Of a DNA stretch of 64,000 nt, positions 9,203-20,812 are shown piece after piece. Position 1 is the stretch's first letter. Each line of letters starts with the position of its first letter. The position numbers were made by a program, and so were the translations under genes. The DNA is from Cricetomys ansorgei (taxonomy: Eukaryota; Chordata; Mammalia; Rodentia; Nesomyidae). The stretch covers positions 8,045,001-8,109,000 of the forward strand of contig JAMJFZ010003624.1 of assembly GCA_026225945.1 (NCBI GenBank), in the 5' to 3' direction. Under the pieces are notes generated by a model that worked only from the letters and a program-made list of their open reading frames with translations, was not told the origin of the DNA and made no database searches.

Positions 9203-12200
9203 ATACTATGGCACATGTCTCCCACATACATATACACACAAAAATAAATAAATGCAGCAATTTATAAATTAATATATTTATAACCATAGTATTTTAAACT
9301 GATTAAAGGTGTGTGTCAAAAAATATGTTGCTGAATATGGTGACACACACCTTTAATCCCAGCACTCAGAAGGAAGAGGCAGGTGGATCACTGTGAATTG
9401 AGGCCAGCCTGGTCTACAAAGTGGGTTCCAAGACAGCCAGGGCTACATAATGATACCCTGTTTCAAAAAAAACAAAAACAAAAACAAAAATGTGCTGATG
9501 AACTGAATAAGAGAATTCTCACTAGGAGAAACACAAAGAGCCAAGAAATATTTGAAAAAATGTTCAACTCCTCAGCTGCCATGGACATGCAAATTAAAAC
9601 TGCTCTGAGTTCCATTTCACCATAGTTGTAATGATTATCATCAAGAAAGCAAATGCCAAATGCTGGAGAGAATATGAGGAAAGAGGAACCCTTATACACT
9701 GCTAGTGGTCACATAAACATTTACGGCCACCATGGACATTCCTTAAAAAGTAAAAGTAGGACTACCACATGACACAACTATCCCGCTCCTGAGCGTATAC
9801 CCATAGGACTCTACATCAACAACCCACAGAGATCCTTGCATATCCACATTTACAGCTGCACTACTATAGCCAGAAGGTGAAAACAGCCTAGATGTCCATC
9901 AACAGATAAAGAAAATGTGGTGCAAACACAGACTGAAATGTTGTAATCCATAAATAAAAATGAAATCATGACATCTGGAAGACAAGTTAATGCAACTATT
10001 GATAATAACGAGACACAGAAAGACAAATCCTGAACCAGAGAGAAAGTTCACCAGGTAAAGTGCCTTTCTCTTTAGTTGGCTTCCAACACTCAGTAACAAG
10101 AGAAACTAGATTTCTCATACCAAGAAACACTACCAATAGCCTAACTCCAATTAAAAATATACAAGTATAAATAACCGAAACAACAGGTCTCTTCCAAAAA
10201 TTAGTACTCACACAGTAATGTCCCCGAAGAAAGGTGACTTAGAGAAATACAGGAAATGATTTGAAACCAGCAAGAATAAACAAGACCAAAGGACTCAATG
10301 AGGGTATGAATAAATGCTGGAATGAAAACACAGATGAATGAGATAATGGAAATAATTCAAGATTTGAACATAGAATTAAGGAAAACAAAATCTCTGAAGA
10401 GAAACTAAAATGAAATAAAACTTGAAATAAAAAATTTGGAAATTCAAACAAAACCTTCAGGGGAAAAAATTCATTGACAGATTAGATCAAATGGAGGAGG
10501 GAACATCAGGTCTTGAAGACAAGTGAAGGGACTGGACCAAAGAGAATGCTGAAGGCAGGGTAGAGAGACTGGACCAAAGAGAATGTTGAATTTAAAAAAA
10601 AAACAAGAATGGAACTTTCAGGAAATCTGAGACATTATAACAAGGCCAAATCTATGAAGAATAGGAAAAGAAGAAGAGAACCAGATCAAATTCACAGAAA
10701 ATATTTTCAACAAAACACTTTCCTAATTCAAGGAAAGAAGCAGCCATCAAAGTCCAAGAGGCATATAGAATACCAAGTAGACAGAACCAGGAAACTTCCC
10801 ACATCATATCAAAACACCGAATGACAGAACAAAGAAAGGACACTGAAAGCATCAAGAGAGAAAGATCAAGTCATAAAGAGAACCAGGCCCATTGGAATTA
10901 GCAGCTGATTTTTCAATAGAGACTATGGAAGACAGAGGGATTGGATCGATGGTCTGCAAGTTACGAAAGAGCACAGACTACTATACCCAGAAAACTATCA
11001 GTTGTAACCAAATAAAACTTTCCATGATTAAAACAGATTTAGTGGACACTCCCTGGAATCTATGAGGGTGACCCAAGGGACTCCTGGTAATGGAGGATAT
11101 GGAGCTGGAACCAGCCATCTTCTGGAATCAGGCAGGGCTTTCAGTGACGGGACTGGGTCACAAACCCAGTCACAAAGCCTTCGCCTACAATCTGTCCTGC
11201 CTGCAAGATGTGTTGTGGGAGTGGCCAATCAATGACTGGTCTTGCTTGATGCCCACACCCCAAGAGGGAGCCCAAAATGAGTGGCTGGATAGTCCAGAGA
11301 CCTAGAGTAGAACCAAACACAACTGGAAAATTTAATTAGTTAATTAATTAATATATAAAATTAAATTTTTTTTCAGTGAAATGAGTTATAATGATATTCT
11401 GTTATACTCATAGATTGGTGCCTAGCCCAATCATCATCAGAGAGGCTCCTCCAAAAGCTGATGGGAGCAGATGCAGAGACCCACAGCCAAACATTAGCAG
11501 AGAGACAGAGCCCAGAATTGGAGCTCTCCAGGGGTCACTCCCCTCAGACTTCCTTGGGAAACCCCAAGGAAGAGAAGGAAGGACTGTAGGAGCCTAGGGG
11601 TCGAGGACACCAGGAAAACATAGCCCACACAATAAACTAAGCAGGGCTCATAGGGACTTATAGAAGCGGCTATCAGAGCCTGCGTGGGTCTAGGTCCTCT
11701 GCATATATGTAATGACTATTAGCTTGGTGTTTTTGTGGGACCCCTAACAATAGCAATGGGGATGTCTCTGACTCTTTTGCCTGCTCTTGGGTTCCTTTTC
11801 CTCCTACTGGGTTGGCTTATCCAGCCTTAATATGAGGGTTTGTACTAGTCTTATTGTATCTTGTTATGCTATGTTCTGCTGATGGCCTTGGGAGGCCTAT
11901 TCTTTTCTGAATGGAAATGGAGGAGGAGTGGATCTGGGGGTGAAGCGAGGTAGGGAAACTGGGAGGAGTGGAGGGAGGGGAAATTGCTGTTGGGATGTAT
12001 TGTATGAGAGAAGAGTAAATAAAAACATTTTTTAAAAAGAATGTAAAAACAGGAAGGGGAGGAAGGCTACAAAATGCCCACCTAAGCACAACAGAGCCAT
12101 GGTAATCATGAACTCACAGCAGCTACACCTACCAGCAATGAGTCCATACAAGTCAGGCCACCCAACAGTGAGGTATGGGTGTGGAATAGGCTCATTGGGC

Positions 12201-15200
12201 TCTCGTACTTACTGCATAACTTTTGGTAATTAGCAGATTATAGGAAGAGGGGAGGCATAGTATCTAGTTATGTTCCTACTGGCGAGTCTACTAGACTCCA
12301 ATGGATCGGCACTAGTTAAACTCTGTGGAACACAAAACAAAACAACATGAATATGGAGAAGAGGTCTGTAAGGAATAAGCAAGGCTGGCACAGTGGGAAT
12401 GAAATAATAGAGTTGGGGAGGTAGCCAGAATGTATTACATATATTATAAAACTCCCAAAGAATAGAGGTTATATATTTACATATATGCAATAAAGATATA
12501 TCATATTGTAATTATAGATTCAGCAATGCTACATTTTGCATTTAAATATTTGCTACCACCCCCCCTAAAAAAACATGTTTTAAAAAATTATGACCATCAA
12601 ATCATCTTTATAGTGGATACTAAACGGAATGCTTAGATTTCAGGTTCTTAGAACATGCTGAAAAGACATAAGAAACAAACAATTCCAGAACACTGAATCA
12701 AAGTAGTTTAATATGAGTCACAAAACATCAGTAATTAATACACATGGTTCAATAATAACTCAATATCAATGGTCTCAACTCCCCTAATAGACAAAGACTA
12801 ACAGAAAATAGGATTCATATTTTTGATGCTTCCAAGAAACACACACCTCACAACCAACAGCAGACACCACCTTAAAGTAAAGGGGAGAAAAATACATATC
12901 TGACAAAATAGACTTCAAGTCAAAACTAATTAGAAAAGATAGAGACACTCTATATTCGTTAAAATGGAAACAGCAGGATATAGTCCTAAACATACACACC
13001 AAACACAGGAGTACCCAATTTCATAAAGAACCCCTATGGAACTTAAAACCACAGATCAATCCCAACACAGTGACAGTGGGTGATTGCAATACCCCCACTT
13101 TCACCAATGACAGGTCATCGGGGGGAAAAAACTAAATCGAAACTCTAGTTAAATGACATAGCAAATCAAACTGACATCACATGTATTTAGAGGACACTCT
13201 GCCTAAACACTAAAGAATACACATTCTTCTCAGCAGTCCATGGAACTGTCTCTAAAAAAAAAAAAAGACCACATATTAGGACACAAAACAAGTCTCAACA
13301 CCAAGATTCCCTGGAGCTTGTTGACAAAGCAGCCAGACTTGTAAGTTCCCTGGAACTTACAGTTGTATAACTGAGAGATGGTACTTGAGGTTGTCCTTCC
13401 ACATACAGGCACATTACATAAGCATGTGTACTCACACATATGTATATCTATACACACACACACACACACAAGCACACACACGTGTCTTATTTGATGAGTG
13501 CTAAGAACTATAATGACATATATGTATGAAAAGGTCATAATGAAATTCATTATTCTGTGTGCTAAGTTTTAAAAAGAAAAAGAAAATAATGTTATTTTGT
13601 ACTTTTACAAATAGGTTTTAGATTAGAAGATGGATGAGAAGAGCTGTCCGGGTGCCATCAATACTTCTGGACCCTTGTGAGGAGCCCTACACAGCCTCTG
13701 GAAGCTAGTTTCCATTGCTGTCCCTGTTAGAGATCTTAAGGGATGTTAGGATCTGTTATAAATACATATAAGAAATCATGTCAAGTTAAGGAATAAGAAG
13801 TTAACAGAATGATAATACTTGGGGTGTTGATAATATCTAGTAAAGGATTTTCTCACCTTTCCACATTCCATTTACACCAGAATGAAGACAGAACTCAGAT
13901 CTAAAAGATGTGTCTTGACTCAAAATCAACCTTTCAAGTGGAAAAAAAATCACAGATAAATTACATATTTCCGAAACAACATTTTCATTTTCATTTTTAT
14001 TATAACTTAAACTGCTAAAATTCTCTTATACGATATTTATATTTTAAACTATTATTTCAGAAACATATACTTTAATATAGAATTTATCCAAGAAGAAAAA
14101 ATGTTTACCTAGTCATATTCATTTTTTCAAATATTTTGTCATTATGTTTGATAATACTTGATGGTCTCAATTTTCTTAGTTATTGCTGTGATAAAATACC
14201 ATAACCAAAAGCAACTTTGGTAACAAGGATTTTTCTTTAGCTTACAGTTCCACATCACAGTCCATTATCAAAGAAGTCAGGGCAGGAACTGAAGCAAGGC
14301 AGGAACCTGGAGGCAGGAACTGAAGCAGAGGCTATGGCCCACCTCTCCATCTATACCCATCCACTTGCCTGTCCAAGAATACAACCTTTTCTTCAGGCCA
14401 CCTTCAAGCTTCTACTCAGAAGACATCTCTAGCAAACTATGACAACCACCTAGACTATAAGAGTTCCTCTGGGCTCCTAACCCACATCACTGGGCTCCAT
14501 ATATTACATTGGCGTTATCTGTGCAAGTCTTTATCAAGGCCTAGCTTCCTTAAGAGCAGTGGCCTCGTTTGTTTTTTGTTTTTTTACTTTTTTTAAAATT
14601 TTTTTCCCTGTGTCTATCACTGAGAACATGTTCAAGAAAGGCGCTAATAAGCTGAAAATTTTTTTATTCTTATATAACGGTTCCAGTTTCACACGAATCT
14701 GTTACCCTATTAATCCCCATTATAGTTCTTCATTTATTTATTTAGTTGGTTGGTTTGGTAGGTTGGTTTTTTTTTTTTGAGACAGGGTTTCTAAGGATAG
14801 GCTGGCTGTCCTGGAACTCGCTCTGTAGACCAGGCTGGCCTCGAACTTGCAGAGTTCGCCTGCCTCTGCCTCCTGAGTGCTGGGACTAGCCCGGATCCCA
14901 TTGTTAAGAAAATCTGTGAACCATCTCCCTAGACCAGAGCTTAAGTTTGGGTGTGAAGTGGTCCTTGTTCGTACCCAAAGGGCTTAGTCCCAGTATAAGA
15001 CAAACTGCTTAAAAAAAAAAAAAAGCCATTAAACCACCACCACCGTTTTACCCTAGCTGGGCTTGGGGACCTGACGGCGATAGCTCTCCCCCAAATCTCT
15101 CACTTCACCCACATTGTGGCCCTGTCCTGCTGGCAGCCATTTCTACTCAAAACCATAGAAAGCCTGGACCCGCAGGGGCCCGGGGGACCAGTGCTCAAGC

Positions 15201-15316
15201 CCTCATGCCGGTCACCTTCTCCAGGGCAGCTCATCTTCCATCTCGTTCTCTGTCACCGACCCCTCAATCACTGTCTCATCACTGTCACAGTCTGAGGCCT
15301 GGGCGCGTTCCTCCAT
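8321..15316 (-). CDS. Ankrd31: Ankrd31, exons 1-3 (5' end of the gene)
   Basis: Ankyrin repeat domain 31 is a germ-cell protein that binds REC114 and controls where meiotic double-strand breaks form, notably in the pseudoautosomal region (known function). Three exons join in frame: 101 + 74 + 110 nt = 285 nt = 95 codons. The product opens MEE, then AQASDCDSDETVIEGSVTE in exon 1, QDTSFRSEFCLHSG in exon 2 and SPEIQRGLKLRKDSEEQ in exon 3. This is the recognisable acidic N-terminus of ANKRD31. No ankyrin repeat or REC114-binding segment is reached; those exons lie left of the window. The start ATG (15316) has A at -3 and G at +4. It sits at the edge of a CpG island and is transcribed away from Hmgcr, whose promoter is about 35 kb away. 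Identification rests on remembered protein similarity plus consistent splice sites and phases. Confidence 0.9.
9045..9255 (+). mobile_element. B2-like SINE with internal (CA)n
   Basis: GGCAAGATGGCTCAGTGGGCAAAGG...AAGTTCAATCCCTAGGAC head, a body carrying a (CA)n tract, and an AAAATAAATAAATG tail. Confidence 0.75.
9163..9200 (+). repeat. (CA)n microsatellite
   Basis: About 19 uninterrupted CA units inside the B2-like element. Confidence 0.95.
9331..9490 (+). mobile_element. B1 SINE
   Basis: TGGTGACACACACCTTTAATCCCAG head, GGCCAGCCTGGTCTACAAAG middle and an A-rich (AAAAAC)n tail. Confidence 0.85.
9560..9990 (+). mobile_element. L1 fragment (3' part)
   Basis: Resembles the widespread mammalian L1 segment with TGCTGGAGAGAATATGAGG, ACCCTTATACACTGCTAG, CTCCTGAGCGTATACCC and TAGATGTCCATCAACAG. 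It is heavily diverged, with no open frame. Confidence 0.7.
10240..11030 (+). mobile_element. A-rich L1-like fragment
   Basis: A-rich sequence with features seen upstream of, or within, the 5' part of rodent L1s (AGAGAGAAAGATCAAG, GCAGCTGATTTTTCAATAGAG, ACTATACCCAGAAAACTATC). Assignment to L1 is an inference. Confidence 0.45.
11041..12045 (+). mobile_element. L1 (Lx-type) 3' untranslated region
   Basis: Runs through CTTGGTGTTTTTGTGGGACC, TGACTCTTTTGCCTGCTCTTG and GGGAGGGGAAATTGCTG into AGTAAATAAAAACATTTTTT. This is the usual G-rich 3' end and poly-A of older rodent L1s. 12050-12500 is a second, related 3' end-like piece without a clear tail. Confidence 0.65.
12580..13335 (+). mobile_element. 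L1 ORF2 endonuclease-region remnant
   Basis: In translation, scattered L1 endonuclease motifs are visible: QETH near 12830, SDKIDFKSKLI near 12900-12935, VGD-NTP near 13075-13100, and DHILGHKT-like near 13265-13290. They are broken by stops. The 3' UTR pieces at 11041-12500 probably inserted into the same older L1. Confidence 0.65.
13451..13482 (+). repeat. (CA)n microsatellite
   Basis: About ten CA units with a short interruption, in Ankrd31 intron 2. Confidence 0.9.
13857..13930 (-). CDS. Ankrd31: Ankrd31 exon 2
   Basis: 74 nt, entered in phase 2 (completing Arg AGG) and left in phase 1 (split Gly). The acceptor is CTTGAAAG|G and the donor GGAAAG|GTGAGA. It encodes 24 residues including SQDTSFRSEFCLHSG. 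The small size and exact phase fit between exons 1 and 3 make the call firm. Confidence 0.9.
14170..14520 (-). mobile_element. MaLR-like LTR fragment
   Basis: Starts TTATTGCTGTGATAAAATACC and has CAGGAACTGAAGCAAGGCAGG. It belongs to the same family as copies at 27948, 28815 and 40735. Confidence 0.55.
14767..14895 (-). mobile_element. B1 SINE
   Basis: T-run then GAGACAGGGTTTCTAAGG...GTAGACCAGGCTGGCCTCGAA...GTGCTGGGACTAG, a reverse-orientation B1. Confidence 0.9.
15216..15316 (-). CDS. Ankrd31: Ankrd31 exon 1, coding part
   Basis: From ATG (complement of 15314-15316) to donor AGAAG|GTGACC. It encodes 33 residues plus two bases of the next Arg. The product is highly acidic, with DSDETVIEGSVTE as the diagnostic stretch. 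The 5' UTR and start site lie upstream in the CpG island, and I cannot place the cap site. Confidence 0.92.
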
Positions 15317-15725
15317 CTTCGCCCCCTCACTCGAGGGCAATGCACCTCCTCCTCTAGCTTCCCTTTATCCGCGAGCAAAAGGACGCTTTGCAGGGAGGAG
15401 TTTAAAATAACAAAGCCGGTGACAGAGCGCAGGCCTCTCCGGGCGGCGGACGACGCCGAAAGCGTCGCGGAAAGCACACGCAGCAGCGTGCTCGTCGAAG
15501 GCGCGCTAACCCGCGCTCCTGCTCGTGGAAGCCACCAGAGCGCAGCCGCGTAGCGCACGTCAGCGCAGCATGCGCGCGCAATCCCAGGGGCCCCGCCCGT
15601 CTAGGGCCCGGGGCCCGCCCCTAGCGCCTGAGACCCCGCCTCTGGTGCCCGCCCCGCCCCCAGCGCCTGAGACCCCGCCCCTAGTGTCCGCCTCCGGCGC
15701 CTGGGCCGGCCCCCAGCGGCATTAT
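15290..15725 (-). promoter_or_regulatory. CpG island, likely Ankrd31 promoter
   Basis: A sharp rise in CpG density and GC content exactly around Ankrd31 exon 1. It has several CCGCCC/GGGCGG boxes, an NRF1-like GCATGCGC at 15568-15575 and a CRE half-site ACGTCA at 15557-15562. An 18 bp unit (AGCGCCTGAGACCCCGCC) occurs twice, 39 bp apart, at 15623 and 15662. No TATA box is seen. Confidence 0.75.
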
Positions 15726-15809
15726 TTTTAGCCTTAAAAATTGGTGAAGCATTGGGGCACGCGCTTATAATCCTAGCGCTCAAGAGGTAAAGACAGGGAG
15801 AGGTGATGA

Positions 15810-16005
15810 CGCTGGAGAGATGGCTCCGTGGTTAAATGCACTTATTGCTGTTCCAGATGGACCTAAGTTCAATTCCCAGCATTCACAGCTTGAAAGCATA
15901 TGTAACTCTAGATCTAGAAGGATAGCCCCGTTGGGCATCTGTATTCACATGCACATCACCAATAATACGCACATGGTTAATAATAATAAATCTTTTTGTT
16001 AAATG
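15810..16005 (+). mobile_element. B2 SINE
   Basis: GCTGGAGAGATGGCTCCGTGG head, AAGTTCAATTCCCAGCA B-box region and an AATAATAAATC tail. It lies just upstream of the Ankrd31 CpG island. Confidence 0.85.
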
Positions 16006-16824
16006 TGGAGAAATGTAGAACAGAAATCTAAAGCCATCCCGTCTTTTTCAGCCAGCCTGGATCACATGAGACCCTGTCTAAATAAAAGGATATGGAGAGG
16101 GAACGTAAAACTGGTATAAATAAATGATACAAAATAACTCTCCCACCCCAAATTTAATGGTTTCTGAGCTGATGAGATTGCCAAATGAGCAATCTCTTTG
16201 TGTATAACTAAAATAACTATGTAAATATATTTAAGTTAGCATATTTGCCTGTCTGCTGATATAGGAAAAGAAACAAAACCAAAAGCTCTTAATCATAATT
16301 TTGATGTCAGGCAATGCAATGACTTTTTTTTTTTATAGTACAGTCATGTGTCACACAGGGACAGGCAGTACTGAGAAATGTGCTGTTAGATTTGTTTCAT
16401 CACTTTGCAAACATCATAGAATGTCCTTACACAATCCCAAATGATACAGGTCAGTCCCTTTCGCATGGCCTTTTGATGCAATCAAGACTCAGCAATCAGG
16501 AGATACGTGGTGACTGGTGTCTGGCGGCTGGAGATGTTGCCAACAGTTCATAGCACTCCTTGCCTGAAGGTGTATGTGGTTCTGTCTTCAGCATGTAATG
16601 TTCTTTCCAGATGGCATTGTCTCTGTAGGTAACTCTAAGGTAACTGAATGTATCAGAGCTCACCCTACTTGTCATACTGGTCATAAGCACAATAGCTCTA
16701 ACCAAACAGGTTACATCTGAAGTCCCAGGACTAACACTATCCAAGCCAGCAGATTGCTCCTTGTTTTAATGTGAGACGCTTAAACCAAAGCCATGAAGAT
16801 GTTCTTCCCTCAAGAGTCACGAAG

Positions 16825-16935
16825 ATGCTGTGTGTGCTAACACACTCCTTTAATTCTAGCACTCAGGAGGCTGGTATATCTCTATGAGGTCGAGACCAGC
16901 CTGGTCTACACAATGAAGCACTGCCTCAAAAAATA
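16825..16935 (+). mobile_element. B1 SINE, diverged
   Basis: CTCCTTTAATTCTAGCACTC...GAGACCAGCCTGGTCTACAC...CTGCCTCAAAAAA. Confidence 0.8.
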
Positions 16936-16939
16936 TGTA

Positions 16940-18166
16940 CAGTAATGTATAATACCCTTGACTTTCACATTCACTAACCTGTCATCCACTGACTCACCCA
17001 GGGTAGCTTCTAGACCTGAAGGATCCATTCATGGTGAATGCATTACACAGATCTGTTGTCGTGTGCCTTTATATTATATTTTATTTATATATTTATTATA
17101 TTTTTACTACATGTTTCTATATTTAGAAACACAACAACGTGGCTTACAGTATTCAGTGCGATCATGTGCTTAAGGTCTTGATCTATATTATGGTTCCAAT
17201 GCAGACACTGCTGTGATATCTGTACAAAGATGAAATCACCTGAAGATGCTTTTCTCAGACTATCTCTCCATCATTAAGTGACATAGAGACTGTGGCACAG
17301 GAGCAAAAAGCCATAAAACCAAAACTTGTTCTCAGTGCCTCTTAGCAAAGAGCAATATAATATGAGATGGGTTTTTTTTTTTTTAAATGTAAAGTCAGAG
17401 TTGAAACCTAGTTAATCAGCTACAAACTAGCTGCACAAATAAAGCTCAAACAGTCAGTGCTGGCAGGCCTTGGCTGGAACAGATAAAACACAAGCCATGC
17501 AATTATGACAACTATAAACCCAGCTAACGTGGGCATTAGGGTCTCATTTGTCATCCTTCTCCTCTGACACTTTTTTCACCTTCTGGTTTTTTGTTTTGTT
17601 TTTTTGCCTGCCCCGTTTCAGCCTCCCATCTTGCACACGCTCTGTCTAACATAGCATCAGCACTATTGAATGGCAGACTTCCTCATTTTCATCTCAGAGA
17701 ACTGAGACTTTCGAAACATATTCTACATATTCCAATTTCTTGTTTCCAGTTTCTCTTCACTGTCATAAACAAACACACACTCTGACGCCCTCCAGACGTG
17801 GCAAGTGGGGAGGGCAGACTCTTCTAATACTGGAAATCCTAGCTTTCCCCCTAACTAAGATTCTGTGCTTGGGCAACTTTCAATTATGCTTTTCAGTCCT
17901 AAACTCATGCTTTAGTACAGTTCCTTCAAATCTCTAATTTTGCAAAGATCTCTGATAAACCAGCACAGCAAAAAGAACCCTCCTATCCTGGATATCTGAC
18001 TATTCTAAGCCTGCACTATCTCCTCCTTCTCCATCTCCCCACAGATATACCCTATCACACTGAGCTATATTCAGTAAGAATCCTGTTGAGTCTATTGCGT
18101 CAAAATCTCCCTTACTCATGGTATTTTAGATCTTAATAATGTTGTGTCCACTGACACCCCCCCACT

Positions 18167-18207
<41 letters not shown>

Positions 18208-19160
18208 TAATCAATCCCCACTGCCCATGCTACATGCATGCCTGAGTCCAACCTCTGTTCTCCGCTATCAGAACCTTTTGCAACAATTCCCGTGTGCAAA
18301 AATTCTTGCACAATATTGTAGCAAGTGTGATTAATGATTTTTTTTAACACAGTCCACCTCCACCTGGAGATGACTGGCAATCAAACATCACCAATGCATT
18401 TCTGAGTACTTGTGTCCTGAAGCAACTGTGGATGCCTGGGATCTGCCATTGATTTCCAGATGGTTCTCTCATAAGTGGTCTTGTAGGGATTTGGGAAGCT
18501 TGACTCAACACTGGTATCTGACTTGATTTGGGAGGATGTATCCTGTTCTTATGATTCCTTAATCTTTAGAGCACAAGATACGGGAGTCTATTCTATTTAA
18601 TTCTCTGCCTAGGGTTTCTCACTCTTTGCACCTTCTGGTCTGGATTTTACCAGGCTGGTTCCCTTTTGAACACAGTCTGTACCTAGTTTATGAGAAGCAC
18701 TTTGTGCCTGAACAAAGTCCAAGACTGCACACCGAACATTCCCTTTGCACCATCATCAGAGTCAATTACATAGAATCCATTCGTTTTCCCAAGTGTGAGT
18801 CAGACATCAGTCTTCTGTGACCCTAAATGCAAAGAACACATGGCAAGCCTTCAAGAAGTCCCTCTGAAGTCCTTCTAGGTAGACTTGGTTAGAGGAAAAA
18901 AGAGACTCACAGCCCGCTAGCTGCTCTCTCAAAGAAAGCATCAAAAGATTTCCTGGACTTCTTCATTTTCTCTCGCATTTAACATTCTAAGTGTAGATGA
19001 GAGCTGCTGGCTATCCAGTATTAAACTCCTTTGGGGTAGCTGACGCAAAGTTGGTTGTAGAATATCATTAGCTATTGCTTCTGGCCTTATTACAAAATTT
19101 TAAATTTAACTTTCAACAGCATAAGAGTATGCTTTTATGTGTTCAGGATAAGAGAAAAAA
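16940..19160. other. Intergenic, no gene seen
   Basis: Ordinary unique-looking sequence between Ankrd31 and Hmgcr. It contains an AT-rich patch (17070-17110), poly-T runs and one CA repeat. No splice-consistent coding stretch is recognised. Confidence 0.5.
18171..18203 (+). repeat. (CA)n microsatellite
   Basis: CACATA followed by about 13 CA units. Confidence 0.9.
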
Positions 19161-19167
19161 AATCCTC

Positions 19168-19315
19168 GGAGCCAGCAAGACAGCTCAGCTGTTAAGGGTG
19201 CTCGCTGCTAACACTCACCCAGTAAGAGGAGAGAACCAAATGCAGCAAGTTGTCCTCTGACCCGCACAAGCATGCAGTGGCATGTACAAGCCCCGCCCCA
19301 TAAACAAACAAACAA
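19168..19315 (+). mobile_element. B2-like SINE, diverged
   Basis: AGCCAGCAAGACAGCTCAGCTG...AAGGGTGCTCGCTGC...TTGTCCTCTGACC with an (AAAC)n tail. Confidence 0.7.
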
Positions 19316-19319
19316 GTTT

Positions 19320-20776
19320 GAACTTCAAGAAAGGAAGATTTCTTGAGATACCAAATGAACACACAAAAAGATGATTTTGTAGGATATTTTTTCTTGTGTA
19401 TATATATTTAGACAGTACTGATTATAATTCCTCTGGGAGTTCCCTGAGTTTCTAATTCAGTAATTCAGCAGCCTTAGATGAAACAACAAAAATTCTCCGC
19501 AGCCTGTTAGCAGCATCTAGTGGTTATTTGGAGAGAAGATATTTCCCGACGTAATACTTTGAATGGCAAGTCTGACTTACGAGGAGAAAGGTCTCCTTAA
19601 ATCTTCAATCAAACGTCTCCTGTGGGTAACTTTACACCCATAGGAGTGTGTGTCAGCGCTGAAGTGTTGCTGAGTTTTCCCTCATAGTTTGCTGTGAATT
19701 TATACAGTGTGGTTACTACATCATCAAAGAGCCTTCACCTGCAGCCCATGTGAGGCACCTGCTTCCTAAAGAACTTCTCAGCCTTCCTTTAGCTCACTGA
19801 ATTTGCCCTCTCAACATTTTTTTTTTTACTACATCTTCTGGTTCTACTGGAGCTGAGTGTTGGCTGATTAGGGAGAGAAAGCACACTCCCAATTTCTGCT
19901 TTAGAAGGAAAAAAACCCGGTTAGAAGCCTTTCTGTCTCCACCAGAACTTGGGCCCTAGTGAAGGCAATGCTCCCATTTAAACAAGATTTCATTTCTACA
20001 AAGGATTTGCATTCCGATTTTTAAGACGTAAGAGAAGTGTCTCCCATCGTTGTCCCAGAATGAGGAGGGATATCCTGAGAATCAGACTCTTCAACCTTGT
20101 GACGTCTTACTATTTTAGAGGCCTTGTCTAACTTTCCTGTGCCTTCATTTCTCCATCTTCGATTAGATATGATACTGTTGTCCCTGGAATTTTTATAGAT
20201 CTCTATCATCGATTATTTTTTAAAATGTTTTTACTCACAGAAAAATCTATAAACCCTACATCATGATACTCACGGTTCTGCAAGCACTGAAGTGCGAGGC
20301 CAGGCTGCATCACAGCACGGTGATGACATCTCTCATCATCAATGTGCCTGTGAGACCGACCAGCTGCCGCATACAGAAGAGGCCCAGGCAAAAGGACAGT
20401 CAGATACTTCAGAACAATCCACTCTAGAAGTAGTAAATCTAGCCTCGCACACCCTAAACTCCTCCTGAGAGATGGCTATTAATCTCAACCATCCTCCTGA
20501 GAGATGGCTATTCATCCCAATCAAAAGTGGTACCCCATGACTTAGTCACTGCTGTCAAGGCTTTACCTGATGGTCCTGCCACCTGGGGAAATGAAGCTTA
20601 AATATGCATCAGTAGGGACAAACTGTTGCCAGGCAGGGGGTGGCATCCTTCTGTCCTACTCAGATAGAAATCCTGAGTTGGCAAGAAGTTCTTCGATGTT
20701 GTCAGTCCTGAGCTCTTTCATTCCCAAGGTGTAGGAGCTGGACTGGCAAACCCAGAGGTTTGCAGTGTCAAGCCTT

Positions 20777-20812
<36 letters not shown>

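Larger units (their letters stand above)
8431..13856 (-). other. Ankrd31 intron 2
   Basis: About 5.4 kb, mostly SINE and L1 material listed separately. 8555-8615 resembles a diverged ID SINE. 8620-9040 shows no gene. Confidence 0.75.
13931..15215 (-). other. Ankrd31 intron 1
   Basis: About 1.3 kb containing a MaLR-like LTR (14170-14520), a B1 (14767-14895) and otherwise plain AT-rich sequence. Confidence 0.8.

Noticed and set aside
15268..15558. Ninety-six-codon minus-strand frame overlapping Ankrd31 exon 1.
   Set aside because: It is in a different frame from the conserved Ankrd31 start and reflects GC-rich composition.
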